64,000 nt of DNA from Notamacropus eugenii (GCF_028372415.1 NC_092873.1:348277390-348341389); one strand, 5' to 3'. Positions 50,200 to 61,061 are shown, numbered from the stretch's first letter. Notes: a model not told the origin generated them from the sequence alone. Numbers and translations are program-made.

Positions 50200-50495
50200 G
50201 AGAAGATATCGCTGTGTCCATCTTATAGATGAGACCTAGAGGAATGAAGCTGCTTGTCTGAGGTCACACACAGTGAGTTCTAAGCAAAGCCTTGTCCAGT
50301 CTCCTATGCATTATCCCACAGTCCAAAAGCTAGAGCAATTACATTTAGAAATTTTCATCTTTTTTGCTTGGATTGTGTACAGAAAGTGTGGCATGGTGGG
50401 TGGATCATAGGAGCTTACGTTTATATTGAGCTGTAAAGTTGTAAATTGCTTTACATATATTCATTTTATCCTTACAACAGCCTCGGGAGGGAGCC
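50200..50495 (+). repeat. MIR-family SINE pieces
   Basis: One piece (about 50175-50310) has AACAATGTTATGAGGTCAGC and GAGGTCACACACAGTGAG. A second (50405-50492) has AAATTGCTTTACATATATTC and CTTACAACAGCCTCGGGAGG and is cut off by the SINE at 50495. Confidence 0.6.
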
Positions 50496-50705
50496 ACTTC
50501 TGTCCAGCTCTTCATGACCCCATTTGAGGTTTTCTTGGCAAAAATACTAGAGTGGTTTGCCATTTCTTTCTCCAGCTCATTTTATAGATGGGGGTTAAGG
50601 GACTTGCCCAGGGTCACCTAGGAAGTGTCTGAGACTGTATTTGAACTTAAGTCTTCCTAATTCCATGCTTGGCATTCTCTCCATTATGCCATCTAACTGC
50701 CCTCG
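50495..50705 (-). repeat. MAR1-type SINE
   Basis: Reverse-complement order: GACCCCATTTGAGGTTTTCT, GAGTGGTTTGCCATTTCTTT, GGGACTTGCCCAGGGTCACC and CTAACTGCCC. Confidence 0.9.
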
Positions 50706-51099
50706 GCCCTTTCCCTTTAGGCTACTGTTTAGTACTTATCTGCTAAGTGATAGATGGGTGGTAGATGTTCAGTGAGAGAGCTCCCATACAGAAGTTTCCC
50801 ATGCTGGTCAAAGCCCACATCTTTGAATTATTGGCGTAGATTCCTTTGTGGTGTTTCCCTTTACTCAACCTACTAACTTCCTCCCTTCTACCACACCCCC
50901 ACCCACACTGGAACCAAGGCTACAATTCAGCCATGATCAGGTGGAAAATCCCATTTTTTTCCCCTCTAGCAATGAGTTTTTCATTGTGTTTTTGCCTGGC
51001 ACAAGGCCTGGGAACTGTGCCACATGATACAAGAGGACCGTAGATTCAGAGCTAAAAAGGACCTCAAAGATGAGTCATTCAGCCCCCTTATTTTATATG

Positions 51100-51430
51100 G
51101 CAGTCAATCAGCTGTCATTTATCAAACACCTACTATGTGCCAGACACTGTGCTAAGAACTGGGGGTACAGAGAAGGACAAAAAAAGAACCAGGTCCCCAT
51201 CTCAAGGACCTTCCCCCTCAGTCTAATGCAAACAGCTATGTACAAATAAGATATAGATGGGATAGACTTGAGTTAATTTCAGACAAAAGGCACTAAGATT
51301 AAGGAGGACTGGGGAGCGTAAGGGAGCCAGGAGGCAGAGATGAGGAGAGAGAGAGCTCCAGGCATTCGGGACAGCCAGAGGAGATGCCTGGGAGTCCAGA
51401 GGTGGATGACATTTCCTATTTGATCCTGGA
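51100..51430 (-). repeat. L2 3' end, antisense
   Basis: TCATTTATCAAACACCTACT, ATGTGCCAGACACTGTGCTA, GTCTAATGCAAACAGCTATG and ATTCGGGACAGCCAGAGGAG occur in antisense L2 order. It is one of the less diverged L2 copies. Confidence 0.8.
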
Positions 51431-51599
51431 GGCCGTAGAAAGCCAGCAACATTTACTGGACAAGGAGGGAGTATTGTCTGACCTGTGCTCTGAGTCTTAG
51501 AGTCAAATCACTCTTCCAGAGTCAAATATGTCGTTAAGACTCAGAGCTCAGGATGTGATCTGGCTCCACATACCATGCTTTTTTTTTACCACACCCTTC

Positions 51600-51775
51600 A
51601 TAGGGTCACAGAATAATATTTTAGAGTTTAGAAGGGACCTTGGCAGTCATTTGGTCCAACCCTTCATTTTACAGATAAGAAAACTGAGGCTCAGGGAGAT
51701 TAGTGACTTGACCAGGGTCACATAGGTAGTGAACCCTAGTCTTCTGACTTGAAATCTGTTTTTGCCTTTAAACTG
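51600..51775 (+). repeat. THER/MIR-like SINE
   Basis: TTAGAAGGGACCTTGGCAGT, GGTCCAACCCTTCATTTTAC, AAAACTGAGGCTCAGGGAG and GACCAGGGTCACATAGGTAG occur in order. Confidence 0.8.
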
Positions 51776-51802
51776 TGTCTCCTCTTAAAAATAAAGAGGG
51801 GG

Positions 51803-51968
51803 AGTGCAGTTAGGTGGCACAGTGGATAGAGCACCAGCCTTGGAGTCAGGAGTACCTGAGTTCAAATTTGGCCTCAGATACTTACTAGCTACGTGACCCT
51901 GGACAAGTCACTTAACCTGATTGCCTCCCCACCCAACAAACAAATAAGTAAATGCACAAATAAATAAT
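51803..51968 (+). repeat. WSINE-type marsupial SINE with A-rich tail
   Basis: GCAGTTAGGTGGCACAGTGG, ATAGAGCACCAGCCTTGGAG, TGAGTTCAAATTTGGCCTCA, TCACTTAACCTGATTGCCTC and an (AAAT)-rich tail. This short type lacks the 3' half of MAR1 and is typical of Australidelphian and other marsupials. Confidence 0.9.
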
Positions 51969-52749
51969 GGGGATGCTACATCCAAACTTAAAGCTGTCAC
52001 ACAGATTATAAATGTTAAAGTCAGGATGTAAGCCCAGGTCTTCTGACTCAAAGCCAGAAAGTACTACAGAATATACTTAAACAAAATGGGGAAGGACTGT
52101 GTGTTGTCTACACACCTTCTATAGGTTTCTTTCCTGTTCGGGTCACTCCCCACCTGTGGTATGTAACCAGATTGAGCCTCTCAACTGGTTTAGTGGAAAA
52201 TGGTTTACTTTTGACTCTGTGGATTCCATAAGGCTTCCTTGTCCAGCATCACCCTATGTCGTTATCATGGGAGTTTCTGGGGAAAATTGAACTTTGGAAG
52301 GGAGGATTGTGTAAGAGAGCAGGGAGAAGAGAATGGCCACCTACCCACTGGGTTGTTCTGGGCACCCTAGAGCCTCTGTCTCCTTCAATATCCCCAGTTC
52401 CTAACCCCATTTTGGCATACACATGACTCACTTTTTTGAGTGGGGGGAGAGGGAAGAGAAGTGGAAGAGGACATGGGACCTCTGGGGATGTTCACCCTAG
52501 GCGTGGAGCTCTTCCTCTGAAGATGCTGATGATGGGAGGGGTGAGCCTTGTGGAGTGGGTAGGAAGAGGAGGGAGGAAACTGGCCACTTGCCCTGAAAAA
52601 TAAAGGGATCTGGAGTTTAGCAGGATTTGCTGAAGTTTTGAGGGTGTGGAGGGAGGGAGAACAGGCAGAACACAATGGAACAACAGACCAAGCTTCTGGG
52701 CAAGGCCCCTTCCCCCTCTCCCAACAAGGGTGCCCCTTCCCTTCAAATT

Positions 52750-52945
52750 TGGGTTGTGACACTTTCTCGCTGTGTGGCCCTGGGCATATCACCTGACCCC
52801 CATCTGCCTCAGTTTCCTCAACTGTGAAATGGAGGTGGTAAAAATAGCATCTGTCTCCCGGGTTGTCATGAGGATTAATTAAAATAATAATTGTAAAACG
52901 CTTAATACAGTGGCTGGCACATGGTAGACATAAATACCGTTTTCC
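52750..52945 (+). repeat. MIR-like SINE
   Basis: GCTGTGTGGCCCTGGGCATA, TGCCTCAGTTTCCTCAACTG and GGCTGGCACATGGTAGACAT occur in order. Confidence 0.75.
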
Positions 52946-53264
52946 TTCCTTTCCTTACTTCCTATTGACCTTTGGGTTCTCCCTCCCTCCTTGTCGAGGG
53001 AGGCGGGAGCGCCTTCTGAGTTATCTAGAGCTTCTGGCAGGGCTTCCCTCAGAGCCTTAGAGCTTTCTCCTACTACCTTGCATGGGGCCCTAACCTCCCT
53101 CTCCCTGCCCTCCTACCCCTCCTTATAGCCATACCCTCTTGCTCCTCCCTCGCCCTGGTGGCTCAGGATTCCCTGCTGCCCTGGGAGGTTTTGAGGTAGG
53201 TCCCTTTTCTTTCCTTCCTCAATGGCTCTTTTGGGCATGAGAGCATGTGTGTATATATGTATAT

Positions 53265-53565
53265 GACTGAGAGACAGAGAAACAGAAACAAGAGGGGGGG
53301 GAGAGAGAAAGATGGAGGAAAGTAGGAAGGGAAGGAGAGAGAGAGAGAAAGGAGAGATAGAGAGGAGAGAAAGACAGAAAGGGGGAGACGGGGGAGAAAG
53401 AAAGAGGGGGAGAGAAGGAGGGAGGGGGAGAGAGAAAGAGAGGGTGGGAGGGAGAGAGAGGAAGAGAGAGAGAGAGAGGAAGGGGAGATAGAGAAGAGAG
53501 AGAGAGAACGAGAGGGAGAGAAGAAAAGGAGAGGAGAGGAAAGGAGAGAAGAGAGAGAGATTTGA
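53265..53565. repeat. Polypurine (GA-rich) tract
   Basis: About 300 bp almost purely of G and A on the + strand (GAGA, GGGAGA, GGAAGG units). It produces long Ser/Leu/Pro open frames on the - strand that are not genes. Confidence 0.93.
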
Positions 53566-54084
53566 ATGTGAGAATGTACCACCCTGAGTCCTTGGACAGT
53601 GGATTAGGAAGGATGGGGCCTTTATGTTTCACTATTCAGGGGAGCGTGTGCATGTGTGAGAGAGCGACAGACAGACAGACAGAAGAGACCAAGACAGTGA
53701 GAGAGAAGGAGATAGACAGACTTCCCAGATGTTTATAAAGACCTGTCTCTCCTCTGCTCTGATCCTTTTCCTTGACCATAAGACAGCTAAGCCTGTGGCA
53801 GGGCTGTTGGCTGCCCAAGCTGAGTCACAAGTGATGGGCGTACTTTAGGCTTAAGCTCTAGGAGTCTCACAACTGAACCCAGTCTGGTATCTGAGGTCAG
53901 GATGCTGGGTGGGGGTTGGGAACTGGCATATTAGAGGGCTCAGATTCTCCAATGAAAGGTGATCTGGTCAGTTTCCAAAGATCTATAGATCCTTCCACTG
54001 ATCTCTTCACACATTTAGTATTGAGTACTTATGCTTCTCCCCCTGGTTGTCTATAGCCAATACGTCCAGCCCAGTGGTCTTTTG

Positions 54085-54098
54085 GGAGCAGAGGGCGC
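54085..54098 (+). promoter_or_regulatory. CTCF-like motif
   Basis: GGAGCAGAGGGCGC matches 12 of 14 positions of the CTCF core CCASYAGRKGGCRS, missing only the first two C positions. It lies in a repeat-poor stretch of the ARHGAP27 intron. Occupancy is unknown. Confidence 0.35.
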
Positions 54099-54305
54099 GG
54101 GAAGATGGAAGGAGGAAAGAGGGAAGGAGTATAGAAGAGGGAAATCCTTTTAATAGTAGAGGGTGTAGAGTCTGGGCTGGGCTAGGGAATAGTTGAGGTG
54201 GGTAGGCATCCTCGTTTCCTGGCCCTGCTTGACCAGAGAAGAACTGGTCAAGAGGGCAGAAAGGAGAAGGAAGAGAAGGCCGTCCTCACTGAGGAAAGAG
54301 CCACA

Positions 54306-54468
54306 GTTCTTAACCTGGGGTCTATGATCACTGTTGTTTTTTATATTCATTTACTTCTATTGTATTAATATCATATTTATACATTTTGAAGCATTAGTTT
54401 GAGAAGGGATCCACAGGCTTCATGAGACTGTCAGAGGGATCTGTGATACAGAAAAAAATCTCTACTAG
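54306..54468 (+). repeat. hAT-type non-autonomous DNA transposon
   Basis: TTCTTAACCTGGGGTCTATG opens it, ATTTATACATTTTGAAGCAT is central, and GAAGGGATCCACAGGCTTCA and GTCAGAGGGATCTGTGATAC close it. Confidence 0.65.
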
Positions 54469-54489
54469 TGGAACCTAGAAAAAGGGACT

Positions 54490-54625
54490 CTGTGTGTGTG
54501 TGTGGGGGGGGCTCCTGTCTGTGTGTGGGGGTGTGGATGTGTGTGTGTGTGTATGTGGGGGGGGTCTGTGTATGTGTGTATATGTGGGGGTCTGTATGTG
54601 TGTGTGGATGTGTGTGTGTGTAAGA
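54490..54625. repeat. TG/GGGG microsatellite
   Basis: TG runs alternate with G7-G8 blocks over about 135 bp. Confidence 0.9.
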
Positions 54626-54739
54626 GAGAAAAATGCTGTACACACGTTGCACTTCCGTGTGTGGTTGGTAATAGAGATAATTTGAGGGGAAGTGTCCCCT
54701 CTGGGAGGGGTTTCAGAAAGTGAAATCACTTCTCTACTA

Positions 54740-54990
54740 CACCATAGTGGGAAAGCACTGGTCTTAGAATCAGAAGACCTGGTTTTAGTTCTAGGCTCTA
54801 AGACCAGATGAGTGACTATGGGCAAGTTGCTTAACCTTTGTTTGCCTCAGTTTCCTCATTTGTAAAAGGGGGGCAATCGTAGCACCAACCTTCCAGGATT
54901 GTTGCGAAGACTGAGTGACCTGATTATCACCCAGCACTTAGCAGAGTGCCTGACACACAGTAAGCTCAACATAAGTGTCATCTATTATCA
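54740..54990 (+). repeat. MIR SINE, long copy
   Basis: TAGTGGGAAAGCACTGGTCT, GGGCAAGTTGCTTAACCTTT, GCCTCAGTTTCCTCATTTGT and GCAGAGTGCCTGACACACAG occur in MIR order. Confidence 0.85.
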
Positions 54991-55194
54991 TTTGTGCCAC
55001 GTGCCTCACAGGACTACTTTGGGGGTACCCTGCTTAAGGGAACTATGTTGAGTGGAGTCAAAATCAGGGAGAGCTGCTGATGGAAGGGTCCATTTGAGCT
55101 CTCTGTAAAGGAAGGCTTTGGGAGGACTTTGTCACTCTACCCTTCAACCCTCCAATCAGAGAAGAGAAGCAATGGAGGGAGTTGAGAAGATTTT

Positions 55195-55452
55195 GTTGGT
55201 GTTTTTTAGTTGTTTGCATTGAGTATGACTCTTCCTGACTCCATTTGGGGTTTTCTTGGCAACAATCATGGAATGGTTTGCCATTTCCTTCTCCAGCTCA
55301 TTTGACAGATGAGGAAACTGAGGCAAACAGGGTGAAGTGACTTGCCCAGAGTCACACAGCCAGTAGGTATCTGAGGCCAGATTTGAACTTACAAAGAGAA
55401 GTCTTCCTGATTCCAAATCCACTGCTCTCTTCACTGCACCAAGGTGCTGAGT
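55195..55452 (-). repeat. MAR1-type SINE
   Basis: Reverse-complement order: CATTTGGGGTTTTCTTGGCA, GGTTTGCCATTTCCTTCTCC, GATGAGGAAACTGAGGCAAA, GGTGAAGTGACTTGCCCAGA and ACTGCACCAAGGTGCTG. Confidence 0.92.
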
Positions 55453-55564
55453 CTCAAAATCTGAATCATCAGTGAGATTATGAGAATTCAGTTGATGTGC
55501 TTATCCTGGGGGAAGGCATGGTGTTGTGTGGGGACTTAACCAAGCAGAACTGTTCCTCGAAAAT

Positions 55565-55905
55565 GGAGAGTCAAGTCAAGAAGCTTTTATTAAGTGCCTA
55601 CTGTGTGCCAGGCACTGTGCCGGACAGGGGGGATACAAAGACAGACAAAAGACAAGTCACTGCCTTCAAGGAGTTCACAGTCTAATGAGAGGAGACGACC
55701 ACAAGCGAGGGTGCACCAACAACTACAGACAGGATAAACTGGAGTTAAGCCACAGAAGGAAGGGCCTAGGATTGAGGAGGAGTGAGAAAGGCTTGCTGTG
55801 GAAGAGGGGGTCTGTCTGTATTTACCTTATTTGTTTTACATATCACTTCTTGTTAGAAGGTTGCCAGGGAGGCCTGGGGGACAGTCAGTGAAAATGCCTG
55901 GAATG
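55565..55905 (-). repeat. L2 3' end, antisense
   Basis: GCTTTTATTAAGTGCCTACT, GTGTGCCAGGCACTGTGCC, TTCAAGGAGTTCACAGTCTA and CAGTGAAAATGCCTGGAATG are clear antisense L2 blocks, little diverged. Confidence 0.85.
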
Positions 55906-55917
55906 GGAAGAGGTGTG

Positions 55918-55922
55918 CCTGT

Positions 55923-55966
<44 letters not shown>

Positions 55967-56165
55967 CAGAGAGACAGAGAGAGACAGAGAGAGACAGAGA
56001 CAGACACAGAAAGAGAGGAAGGAAGGAAGGAAGGAAGGAAGGAAGGAAGGAAGGAAGGAAGGAAGGAAGGAAGGAAGGAAGGGAGGGAGGGAGGGAGGGA
56101 GGGAGGAAGGAAGGGAGGGAGGGAGGGAAGGAGGAAGGGAGGGACAGAGACACAGAGACAGGAGA
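55918..56165. repeat. Compound satellite (TG)n-(GA)n-(GACAGA)n-(GGAA)n-(GGGA)n
   Basis: Five simple-repeat blocks follow one another over about 245 bp, starting right at the broken edge of the antisense L2. Confidence 0.95.
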
Positions 56166-56724
56166 AAGAAAAGGCCAGACGAGAGACAATCAGAGAGAGC
56201 AAAGATCCCTAGGATCTACATGATGCCTCATAAACCCAAACCTTGAAATGGTTGTTACAATTTCTGAAGTTCTTGCGCTTGAATAAAGAAAGGCATAAAA
56301 GGCCTGGTCTTAAAATTCCCAAATCTGCTTTTCCTTTCCTGAGGCTGTGGGTAATAGGGAGGCACCAGAATTTACTGAGCAGCGGAGTGACTTTTTCAGA
56401 CTTGTGGATTCTGCATTTTAGGTCCATCACCACTGCTAGGAAATGAGTAGCGTATTTCATCTTCAGTCTTCTGGAATGGTGGTTCAAGAGAAACCCTTCT
56501 TAAGCTACCTACTGTGTGCCAGGTGCTGGGGATACAAACAGGAAAGGTGACACACAGGCTTTGCCCTTGAGCTGTTTATGGTCTGTTTTGTCTATTTGGA
56601 TAGGGGTGATGGGCTGCTTACACAGAGATCACAGTAAAAAATATCCCGCAGAGTGCTGGGTGGGACAAAAGAGAGATTCAGACAAAATGCTCTAGGAAAA
56701 CTCGAGGGGGAGTTTGAAAGTTTT

Positions 56725-56935
56725 CAGTTGGTCTCAGACCCTTATTAGCTGTGATCCTGGGAAAAATCACTTAACCTCTGTTTGCCTCAGTTTTTTTCAT
56801 CTGCAAAATGGGGATAATGATAGCACCTATCTCTCAGGGTTGTTGTGAGGATCAAATGAGATAATATTTGTTAAAAAAAAAAAAAGCACTTGGCACCGTG
56901 CCTGGCACATGGTAGGTATTCTGTAAAGCTTATTT
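56725..56935 (+). repeat. MIR-like SINE with internal A-run
   Basis: TTAGCTGTGATCCTGGGAAA, CTGCAAAATGGGGATAATGA, TCTCTCAGGGTTGTTGTGAG and CCTGGCACATGGTAGGTATT, with 13 A near 56874. Confidence 0.8.
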
Positions 56936-57391
56936 GCTTCCCCTCACTGGGGATGGTGCCATGGGCACCAGGCAAATCAGGGAAGGCTTCCTGGAGCTGA
57001 GCCTTAAAAGAAGAGAGATTTCCACAGGTAGAAATGAGAAGGGAGTGTGTCCATGTGGAGCAGGCTATGTAAAATGGAGATAACTGAGGTTAGTAGAAGT
57101 TCAGGAGCAACTAGTAGCTAGTTTGGTTGGAACATGGTGTGCAAAGTATATAAAGGGGAGTAAGATGAAGTGAACCTGGAAAGGTCAATTGGAGGGCCTT
57201 AAATTCTAAGATTAGCATTTTGCTTACAGCCAATAGGGAGCCCCTGAATGTTCTTGAGCCAGAGAGTGATATGGTCATATCCTTGCTTTGGGAAGCTTCT
57301 GTATTTTGACCCCTTTTGAATGAAAGGGGCAGGGGCAGGGAGGCCAGTTAGAAGGTGATTGTAATAGCTCAGGTGAGAGATAGTTAGACCA

Positions 57392-57545
57392 GCAGTGTCA
57401 AACTCAGAAGAGATAGGGGGCCAGTAATGCAAACATAAGGAACCCTGTGGGCCTAATATTAACCTAGTTATAAAATGTATGATTATCTGTGTTTTATTGA
57501 ATGTTTGTTAAATATTATCCAATTACATTAGGTCCTGAATCAGTG
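57392..57545 (+). repeat. hAT-type MITE
   Basis: CAGCAGTGTCAAACTCAGAA start, AACCCTGTGGGCCTAATATT, GTTAAATATTATCCAATTAC. Its right end is cut off. Confidence 0.6.
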
Positions 57546-57974
57546 ATGGCCTTGTGAGGTAGAGACCCAAAATGTAGAAGGTATAGTCAATTGATTGAGT
57601 ATGGAAACTGAGGAAAGAGAATGGTATGGTGAAAAGCTTCTATAATCCCCAAACCTGGGTTCAAATTCTGCCTCTGATGTTTCTGATCTGTGTGACATTG
57701 GGCAAGTCATATAACTTCTGTATTCCTCAGTTTAGTCATCCAGACTAGGGGCCTCTGAGGACCCTCCCAGCTCTAAAGCTGTGGTCTTATAATCTTATCA
57801 TCCTAAGAACCACGGATGATTGAAGCCTGGGTGACTGGAAGGATGGTAGCACCATGGTAGCAACCAAGGCCAGGAGTGCCATGCTATGTTAGATGTAGGG
57901 GAAATGACACATGGGCTTTTGGGGGGTGTTTATATGCAGGTGTTATCTCTAGGTAAGTCGAGAGTTCTTAGCGT

Positions 57975-58620
57975 TCTGTGTCTTTGTATGTGTGTATATA
58001 TATGTATGCATGCATGTATTTGTGCATAAAGACATGTGTATACATGTATATGTATAGATACCTATGTGTACATGTACACATACACATATACACACATAGA
58101 TCAATTGATCAGTCAGTCGATTTCCACCCCACAAGACTCCTGCTACCCTGATTCAAGGTCTAACGTAACTGAAAAATTTAGCAATTAAATAAAAATAAAA
58201 AATGAATAAAATATAATAAAACACAGATAATATTACACACATATGAGTGTATATGTGTATCTATATATGTATGTATGTGTCTATAGCTATAGCTGGGTGG
58301 CACAGTGGGTAGAGTGCCAGCACTGGAGTCAGGAAGACCTGAGTTCAAATCCAGCCTCAGATACTTACTAACTATGTGACCCTGGGCAAGTCATTTCACT
58401 CTATTTGCCTCAGTTTCCTCACCTGTAAAATGAGCTAGAGAAGAAAATGGTAAACCTCACTCCAGTATCTTTGCCAAGAAAACTCCAAAAGGAGTCACAA
58501 AGAGATACATGACTGAACAACAAATGTATGTATATTTGTGCATATATAATATATACATATATACATACACACAAAACTATATACATACATATATATGTGT
58601 ATATACACACACACACATAT
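57975..58620. repeat. AT/GT-rich satellite blocks
   Basis: TGTATATA-type repeats lie at about 57975-58100, 58238-58288 and 58523-58620. Between the first two lies a short hAT-like piece (58165-58235), and the last two flank an inserted MAR1-type SINE. Confidence 0.85.
58289..58522 (+). repeat. MAR1-type SINE inside a satellite
   Basis: AGCTGGGTGGCACAGTGGGT, GAGTTCAAATCCAGCCTCAG, TGACCCTGGGCAAGTCATTT, TAAAATGAGCTAGAGAAGAA and ATGACTGAACAACAAATG: nearly full length. Confidence 0.93.
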
Positions 58621-58664
58621 GCTTAATATAATTTCAGTTTAGCTGGTTTCCTTTATAATCCTGT

Positions 58665-58915
58665 TGAGGCAGCTGGGAGCTCCTGTGGACAGAGATCCGG
58701 ACCTGGAGTCAGGAAGATCTGAGTTTGACTTTGGCCTTCTACACTCACCAGCTGTGTGACCCTGAACAAGTCATTTAATCTCAGTTTCCCGGTCTGTAGA
58801 ATAGGAAAAACAATCACATTGACCTCAGGGTGATTGAGGAGGTCAAAGGAGATAATATCTGTAAAGTGCTTTGCAAACCTTCACATGCTCTACTAATAAA
58901 AGTTAGTTATATTAA
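58665..58915 (+). repeat. Marsupial tRNA-derived SINE with MIR-like 3' half
   Basis: GAGGCAGCTGGGAGCTCCTG, CTGGAGTCAGGAAGATCTGA, GCTGTGTGACCCTGAACAAG, GGAGATAATATCTGTAAAGT and GCTTTGCAAACCTTCACATG. Confidence 0.8.
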
Positions 58916-58917
58916 TT

Positions 58918-59005
58918 TTATGCATTTCAAACCATGATTCTAAGGAGGAGGCCGTCAGGCTCACCAGGCTGCCAGAGGGGTCCATGGCACAAAAAAGGTG
59001 AACGA
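58918..59005 (+). repeat. hAT-type non-autonomous element, 3' part
   Basis: TTTATGCATTTCAAACCATG, GAGGCCGTCAGGCTCACCAG and GCCAGAGGGGTCCATGGCAC. Confidence 0.65.
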
Positions 59006-59459
59006 TAGCCGAGTTAAACCCAGGCTCTCTGGGGAAAGGGCCAGGGGTTTAGGTGGAATTATTGGATTCAATCTCTGTCCGACACTCGGATTTTCCCCAT
59101 CACTCACTCCCTCTTTGGTGAGCAGAACCTCCCTTTCTTCTGATGTATTTTTCTTCTCACCTCTATCCTAACCCAACTGTCTGAACTAACCCTAGCCTGA
59201 GGGTTGGACCTTATTTTCTAGGTATGCTATAGAAATACCTTACGGAGGGTAAGGGCTGCTCTTTAGTGCCCTGAGTCACAAGAGGATTATGGACAAAGTA
59301 TAGATTATCAGGTCATATGCTGTTGGCCTCTGATACTAGAGAATTCTGGCCAGTCATACCTTTTTCCCAGCTTTCTGAAGCACAGGGATGTATTTGGTGG
59401 TAGATTAGGAGATGAGTGAGCCTCAAACTTATCTGGCTCTTTGGTGCAATGGGAAAAAA

Positions 59460-59712
59460 AGAAAACAACCATTTACTAAGTGCCTACTATGTTCCAGGCA
59501 CTGGGGCTAAGTATTACCTCATTTGATCCTCATAACAATATATAAGTTCTATTATTTTTCCTATTTTATAAGTGAGGAAACTGAGGCAGATAGAGGTTGA
59601 GTGACTAGCTCAGCATCACACAACTGGAAAGGGTCTGAGGCTGGATTTGAACTCAGCTCTTTCTGATTCTAGGTCCACCAATTTATCCACTGCACCATCT
59701 AGCTAGCTGCCT
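59460..59712 (+). repeat. MIR-family SINE, full length
   Basis: CATTTACTAAGTGCCTACTA, CTCATTTGATCCTCATAACA, AAGTGAGGAAACTGAGGCAG, GGATTTGAACTCAGCTCTTT and ATCTAGCTAGCTGCC. Confidence 0.85.
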
Positions 59713-59939
59713 AGGGATGATGAGCAGAAGAGGTTATACCAGGTCATAAGCCCTGGCACCCTGACTTGTCATGAGGATCTAATAAAATGTTGAAGGATTC
59801 TTGGCTAAGAGACTCCTGGGCATGTAGAGGGTCAAACCTAAATGTAGAGGGTCAAACCTGCCCTATTTGTCCTTTACTGTAGAAGCGGAGGTGGGAATAG
59901 GAGAGAAGGAGAGTAAGCCCTGGACACTGTCACATCAGC

Positions 59940-60480
59940 TGGCCTCAGTGTATTGTCCCTGAAGCTTTGTGGCTACGCTGGACCTCCAAAGAAAGGAGTT
60001 TGTCTTTGAGGTTTGGGAGCAGTGATCTCAGAAAAATGTGGACAGGGGACTGACCAGACCCGCAGCTCTGTCCTCTGCCAAGGGGCTTCCGTTGTTGTCC
60101 CAGGAAGTGTAAAAATACCAACTGACTTATTAGCCCCTGAAAGCCCCGTTCTGCCTCTCTGTCTGTCACCCCCAGCAACACTTCCGCTCCCTTGGCCCTG
60201 ACAGGAAATGTGCTGGAGACCCAGCCTCTTTCACCTCTGGACAACTTCTCTTTTTGCACTCCCCTGTGCCCCATCCCTGAGAAGTGTTCCCTTGGGCTCC
60301 ACCCCTAGACCCACCCCAGGGCCCAGTTTCTGGCTGACTCTGAAGGGGCTAGAATGGTGGACATGATTGCCAGGCTGAGCTGGAGACGGAGCCAGGCCTC
60401 TCGGAGGCAGGCAGGATGCCCCGGTGAAAGGCCTGTTGCCAGGGACACTTTGGAGGAGGTTGGTATTAGAGATGTGGCAA
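59940..60480 (+). promoter_or_regulatory. Candidate regulatory island or second alternative start of ARHGAP27
   Basis: This is a repeat-free, GC-richer stretch with ETS-type motifs (CAGGAAGTG, ACTTCCG, CAGGAAAT). After it comes an open frame from ATG 60354 whose start reads MVDMIARLSWRRS. A weak donor (CCG|GTGAAA) follows at about 60424. The segment stands out from the surrounding SINE and LINE debris. Whether it is an enhancer, a promoter or a small alternative coding exon cannot be decided here. Confidence 0.25.
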
Positions 60481-61061
60481 GAGAAAGGCCATCATGGGAG
60501 AGGCAGAGATATGGGGGTGGGTTTTTTGGTGGAGGGAGAATCATAGGAACAGAGAATCGCCAAACACTAAAACCACGGGCGGGGGGACCTTCAGAATCAC
60601 CTGTTCTGTTATCAGAATGTTACTGAAATAGATCATGGATTGGAGATCTGGGGGAGGGGGCTGCTTTGATCTGGGTTTGAGGACCTTGCAAGGGACGAAA
60701 GGGGTTCAAACTTGGTAAGCGTCATGAGACTTGGGTGGTGAAGAAGGGGAATCTAGGATCGTTGCCCTGTGAGGTCTCTCTCTCTCTGTGCCAGGACAGA
60801 GGGAAAAAGAGGGTAGACCGATGGGGTATGAGGTATGGGACGAAGAGGGGGAGAGAGCCAGGGCCAGCCTGGGGAGGCTGACAGTGTGAGAAGGAGGAAG
60901 ACCTGGCCAGGGGAGGTTGATTGTTGTCAGGAAGTGCTGTGAGAGGGGTGGGGAGGGATGTGGTAAGAACCTGGTTAGCTTTAGATGGCAAGGCTGAGAA
61001 AGGTGGGTGGGACCAATGGTACTGAGGAGCAGCCCCACAACATCTCTTCTGGGTTTCTAGA

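Larger units (their letters stand above)
56490..57900 (-). repeat. L2 LINE, antisense, with MIR and hAT insertions
   Basis: The L2 tail (ACTGTGTGCCAGGTGCTGGG) is followed by a MIR-like SINE (56725-56935). L2 then runs from 57000 to 57390 (CAATAGGGAGCCCCTGAATG, GTGATATGGTCATATCC). A hAT-type element sits at 57392-57545 and another MIR at 57615-57780. L2 remnants with GGGTGACTGGAAGGATGG continue to about 57900. Confidence 0.7.

Noticed and set aside
53163-53632. Ser/Leu/Pro-rich open frames of about 139 codons on the - strand
   Set aside because: They are translations of the GA-rich polypurine tract.
55975-56160. Regularly spaced short repeats that could suggest a CRISPR array
   Set aside because: They are simple satellites without unique spacers, in a vertebrate genome.
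55798-56246. Open frames of 105-141 codons on both strands with Lys/Glu/Gly or Phe/Leu/Pro/Ser repeats
   Set aside because: They are translations of the compound GGAA/GGGA satellite.
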